Assembly: GCA_002270565.1 (NCBI GenBank)
Contig: NQMI01000189.1
Span: 1-64,000 of the forward strand
Source: Stenocarpella maydis
Taxonomy: Eukaryota > Ascomycota > Sordariomycetes > Diaporthales > Diaporthaceae
Direction of reading: 5' to 3'
Length of the DNA: 64,000 bases
Shown: positions 60,374 through 64,000 of the stretch, in pieces
Numbering within the stretch: position 1 is the stretch's first letter
Layout of the letters: every line of letters starts with the position of its first letter
Notes under the pieces: generated by a model
Seen by the model: the letters and a program-made list of their open reading frames with translations, nothing else
Told to the model about the DNA's origin: nothing
Database searches by the model: none
Program-made: the position numbers and the translations under genes

Positions 60374-60971
60374 TGTTAAACGGAACCGCTCAGCAGGGCG
60401 TTGGTACTCCGTGCAAGGAGTTACCCTAGACTTCGTTGTAAGGAGTTACCCTAGACTTCCTAGCAAGGAGTTACCCTAGACTTGCGAGTCAGGCGATTTT
60501 CGCTAAGTACGCCCAGTGCGTGCGTGACGCAAGATGAGTTTGGTGGCCGTGAGTCGATTATTTTGGCCTGCATTTGCACCTTAATTCAGACCTCTGCATT
60601 ACCCTTATTTCTTACCCAAAAGGTATATAACTTAGTGCATTAGATAGCCTGATTTCTGAAGTTTGTATGTACTTAATTTGGGCATTGCTAGGGCTGTGGT
60701 TGGCTAGTTGTTTGGAACCAAAGATGGTGTGTTGGAAGGGCGAATTTTCCGGCATTTGCAAATTTGCACCAGAGCCTACCGCAGCGTGCCCAGGGGTGAG
60801 ACGACGTCGGAGGGTATATAAGGAGGGCTTACAGAAGCCCAACTTAATTCAATACAAAGTTGTCCAGACCATTGTCAATCGTCCCAATTCGCCTCAGAGC
60901 ACCATACTGCGACCCTGCCGAAACACACACACGCTGAACTGAATGCTATTCTATAGCACAAATTCATCAGA
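60374..60971 (+). repeat. LTR copy a (same family as 27734-28327)
   Basis: 598 bases, TGTTAAACGG...TTCATCAGA, with three AAGGAGTTACCCTAGACTT repeats at 60415-60482, a TATATAAGGAGGGC box near 60827, and little decay. It is followed after one ambiguous base (N at 60973) by copy b. Frames within it are not genes. Confidence 0.92.
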
Positions 60972-60974
60972 ANT

Positions 60975-61377
60975 TGTTAAACGGAACCGCTCAGCAGGGC
61001 GTTGGTACTCCGTGCAAGGAGTTACCCTAGACTTCGTTGTAAGGAGTTACCCTAGACTTCCTAGCAAGGAGTTACCCTAGACTTGCGAGTCAGGCGATTT
61101 TCGCTAAGTACGCCCAGTGCGTGCGTGACGCAAGATGAGTTTGGTGGCCGTGAGTCGATTATTTTGGCCTGCATTTGCACCTTAATTCAGACCTCTGCAT
61201 TACCCTTATTTCTTACCCAAAAAGTATATAACTTAGTGCATTGGATAGCCTGATTTCTGAAGTTTGTATGTACTTAATTTGGGCATTGCTAGGGCTATGG
61301 TTGGCTGGCTGCTTGGAACCAAAGATGGTGTGTTGGAAGGGCGAATTTTCCGGCATTTGCAAATTTGCACCAGAGCC
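60975..61377 (+). repeat. LTR copy b, truncated at an NNN gap
   Basis: Identical family, same start. It breaks off at 61377 in the middle of the LTR, immediately before three N. Near-identity with copies a and c suggests an unresolved repeat in the assembly. Confidence 0.9.
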
Positions 61378-61381
61378 NNNT

Positions 61382-61978
61382 TGTTAAACGGAACCGCTCA
61401 GCAGGGCGTTGGTACTCCGTGCAAGGAGTTACCCTAGACTTCGTTGTAAGGAGTTACCCTAGACTTCCTAGCAAGGAGTTACCCTAGACTTGCGAGTCAG
61501 GCGATTTTCGCTAAGTACGCCCAGTGCGTGCGTGACGCAAGATGAGTTTGGTGGCCGTGAGTCGATTATTTTGGCCTGCATTTGCACCTTAATTCAGACC
61601 TCTGCATTACCCTTATTTCTTACCCAAAAAGTATATGACTTAGTGCATTGGATAGCCTGATTTCTGAAGTTTGTATGTACTTAATTTGGGCATTGCTAGG
61701 GCTATGGTTGGCTAGTTGCTTGGAACCAAAGATGGTGTGTTGGAAGGGCGAATTTTCCGGCATTTGCAAATTTGCACCAGAGCCTACCGCAGCGTGCCCG
61801 CGGGTGAGACGACGTCGGAGGGTATATAAGGAGGGCTTACAGAAGCCCAACTTAATTCAATACAAAGTTGTCCAGACCATTGTCAATCGTCCCAATTCGC
61901 CTCAGAGCACCATACTGCGACCCTGCCGAAACACACACACGCTGAACTGAATGCTATTTTATAGCACAATTCATCAGA
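61382..61978 (+). repeat. LTR copy c
   Basis: 597 bases, complete, the third head-to-tail copy. After it the second gypsy copy begins without an obvious target duplication. Confidence 0.92.
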
Positions 61979-64000
61979 TTAAGGCATATATACTTGTATT
62001 TCCAGCCTCCTGTATCCTGAAAAGCTGTTTTATAGTTTCTTTAAAGGGTCTTCCTATAATTATGACTCCTATAATATTAGTTCTTAAGGTTAGAAAGGGT
62101 GCTTATTCTAAGTAGTCTTATAGTTTCTTCTACTAAGTTTATAGCGTAAGTATGGCCTATAGGATGGTTTTTCCTTCTATTCTGGGGTTAATCTGTAGGA
62201 GTTCCTCCTTATTTCCTACCGCTAGAGTTCTTCCTTACTTTTCTAAAGCATTCTTAGGAAACTATTTAGTAGCTTCTTTATTACTGCAATAAGTAATATA
62301 GCTGTTATTAAAGCAAGCTACACCCTAGTAATGCATGTATTATCTAGGCTGCCAGGGATTCTTGATAAGCGATAGCCCTGTATTGAGCTAGAACTTCTTA
62401 AATGTTCTTATATTGGATAGTGCATATAAGAAGTAAAACTATTAAAAAGGTCTCTTTTAAGTTAGAGAGTACATCTTTATTTAGGTTCTAATCCAGATAT
62501 ACTTATGTTAAACGGAACCGATCAGCAAGGAGTTACCCCTAGAACCTTTTAGACAAGGAGTTACCCTAGACTGCGAGTCCCGCGGATTTTCGCTAAGTAC
62601 GCCCAGTGCGTGCGCGACGCAAGATGAGTTTGGTGGGCGTGAGTTGATTATTTTGGTCTGCATTTGCACCTTAATCTAGACCTCTGCATTACTCTTATTC
62701 TACCAAAAAGTATATGACTTAATGCATTAGATAGCTTAATTTCAGAAGTTTGTATATACGAATTTAGCATTGCCTAAGGCTTATGGATTGGGCAGTTGCT
62801 GGAAACCAAAGATGGTGGTTTGGAAGGGCGAATTTCCGGCATTTGCAAATTTGCACCATAGCCTACCGCAGCTTGCCCGCGGGTGAGACGACGTCGTAGG
62901 GTATATAAGCGAGGGCTTACGAAGCCCAACTTAATTCAATGTAAAGTTGTCCAGACCATTTTCAATTGTCCGAATTCGCCCCAGAGCACCATACTGCGAC
63001 CCTGCCGAAACACACACACGCGGAACTGAATGCTATTCTAAAGCACAAATTCATCAGAAATAATATTACGGTCTATACCACATTATTCTATAGATATAGT
63101 ACTTATTTATAAGTTCCTATTGTGGTTTGGACCTGGGTGGTCCTTGCGCATTGTGAGTGGCTATATTGGCTTGTTGGGTAGCTTTATTAGCTTATCGGGT
63201 TCCTTTAGGTATAGACTTCCAGTCCTTATTTTTCTTTAGAGCCCTGCATTCTAAAGTGAAGTATCCCATTTTACTATAGTTATAGCATTTAACGTTTTTC
63301 TTATCCTTACATAGATGGCACCAGGCTTTATAGGGCCTGTATACTATCCTTACTAGGTTCTTAGTTTCTGATACTTGTTTCCTGTATTTAGTTTATACTT
63401 ATGGAACGGGGGTTATTTAGAAGGTCATCCTTTTTTCCAGCATATTTAATAGAGTCAGTATTAATCTAATAGCTAATTTCATATAGCAATAGAAAATCAT
63501 TGTAGATTATCTATAACTTACAAGTTTATCCTTTGATTCATTCCTTTAATTATATAAAAATAAATTTCTTTATACTTATTAGATAGTTGATTTAAAGTTA
63601 GATGTCCATCAGGACTCATAAGCATAGTTTGATACTAAGAAACTATACTATTATAATTGCATTAGGTTTTCCTTCTCCTGTTTCCTTATTTAGGTCCTGA
63701 AATAGGGACTTAAGGGCGTCCTTATAGCTTTCATAACTGCTGAAAATCCGCTACATTTTAAGCTTACAGGCTTCAAACAACTCCACATTAACAAAGTCAA
63801 TCAGGTAGGGTTTAAACCAAGCCAAAGCTTATCCTTTAAGAAAAGAGGAATATGGCATAACCTTCCTAGGCGCTGCATACAACCCCATAAAGTACTAGTA
63901 GGCGCTAACCCTGCTTAGGTATACCTAAAGCTATTTAGTAGTTTTATTATAGGGGGCCGGTGTGTTAAGCTTAATATATTCTTTCATTTGGATTGTGGTG
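61979..64000 (-). mobile_element. Second, decayed gypsy copy (gag side), interrupted by LTR d
   Basis: Collinear with 27670-29690 of the nested gypsy element. The stretch ATTAGTTCTTAAGGTTAGAA at about 62078-62097 is the empty counterpart of the solo-LTR site in the first copy. A zinc-knuckle region lies near 63230-63285. The element is cut by LTR d (62516-63058) and continues past the window end, so its right LTR is not seen. Confidence 0.8.
62516..63058 (+). repeat. LTR copy d, diverged solo LTR in the second gypsy copy
   Basis: 543 bases, same ends as copies a-c, but with several small deletions (two instead of three AAGGAGTTACCC units) and scattered substitutions. Flanks ACTTA and AATAA show no clear duplication. 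It is in the same orientation as copies a-c. Confidence 0.87.

Overview
The window looks like chromosomal DNA of a filamentous ascomycete, most likely a sordariomycete. The evidence is: short GT-AG introns with CTGAC/CTAAC branch sites; a TPP riboswitch inside the 5' intron of THI4; a HET-domain protein; an Egh16H/GAS-type secreted protein; fungal Ty1/copia, Ty3/gypsy and MULE transposons; and C-to-T decay of repeats of the kind made by repeat-induced point mutation (RIP), with CAG-to-TAG stops and TpA enrichment. No rRNA, tRNA or CRISPR was recognised.

Layout. 1-2290 is an AT-rich decayed block with a solo-LTR remnant. 2300-14400 is a housekeeping island: THI4 (+), UTP22 (-), SKI3 (+) and RMI1 (-), with a shared divergent promoter between UTP22 and SKI3 and convergent 3' ends elsewhere. 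14400-15200 is AT-rich and holds a decayed terminal-inverted-repeat element. 15240-18400 is a small island with one nine-exon short-chain dehydrogenase, two of whose introns are GC-AG. 18430-34765 is a three-layer transposon nest: a copia element (18933-34764) is split by a gypsy element (22167-30460, target duplication GCGGG), which is itself split by a solo LTR (27734-28327, target duplication GGGGC). The gypsy element also carries an antisense ORF that is not gag-pol.

35080-57620 is a GC-normal accessory region. It holds a HET protein fused to a C-terminal zinc-finger module; two stand-alone genes carrying the same module; two foldback MITEs of one family, one of them inside an intron of an AAA+ ATPase gene; another TIR element; an Egh16H-like secreted protein; the AAA+ ATPase with its intron falling inside the Walker A motif; and a broken STAND-like P-loop NTPase. 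58020-64000 is transposon again: a decayed MULE, tandem copies of the same LTR joined by N bases, and a second gypsy copy.

How the parts relate. The left island is conserved core metabolism and RNA biology (thiazole synthesis under TPP feedback, pre-rRNA processing, exosome-linked decay, crossover suppression). The right island resembles a fungal self/non-self recognition neighbourhood: HET domain, zinc-finger paralogues and an NTPase. The most interesting candidate system is the HET plus zinc-finger gene with its two zinc-finger-only paralogues within 9 kb. Exon structures were worked out by hand from splice signals and reading phase and are predictions.
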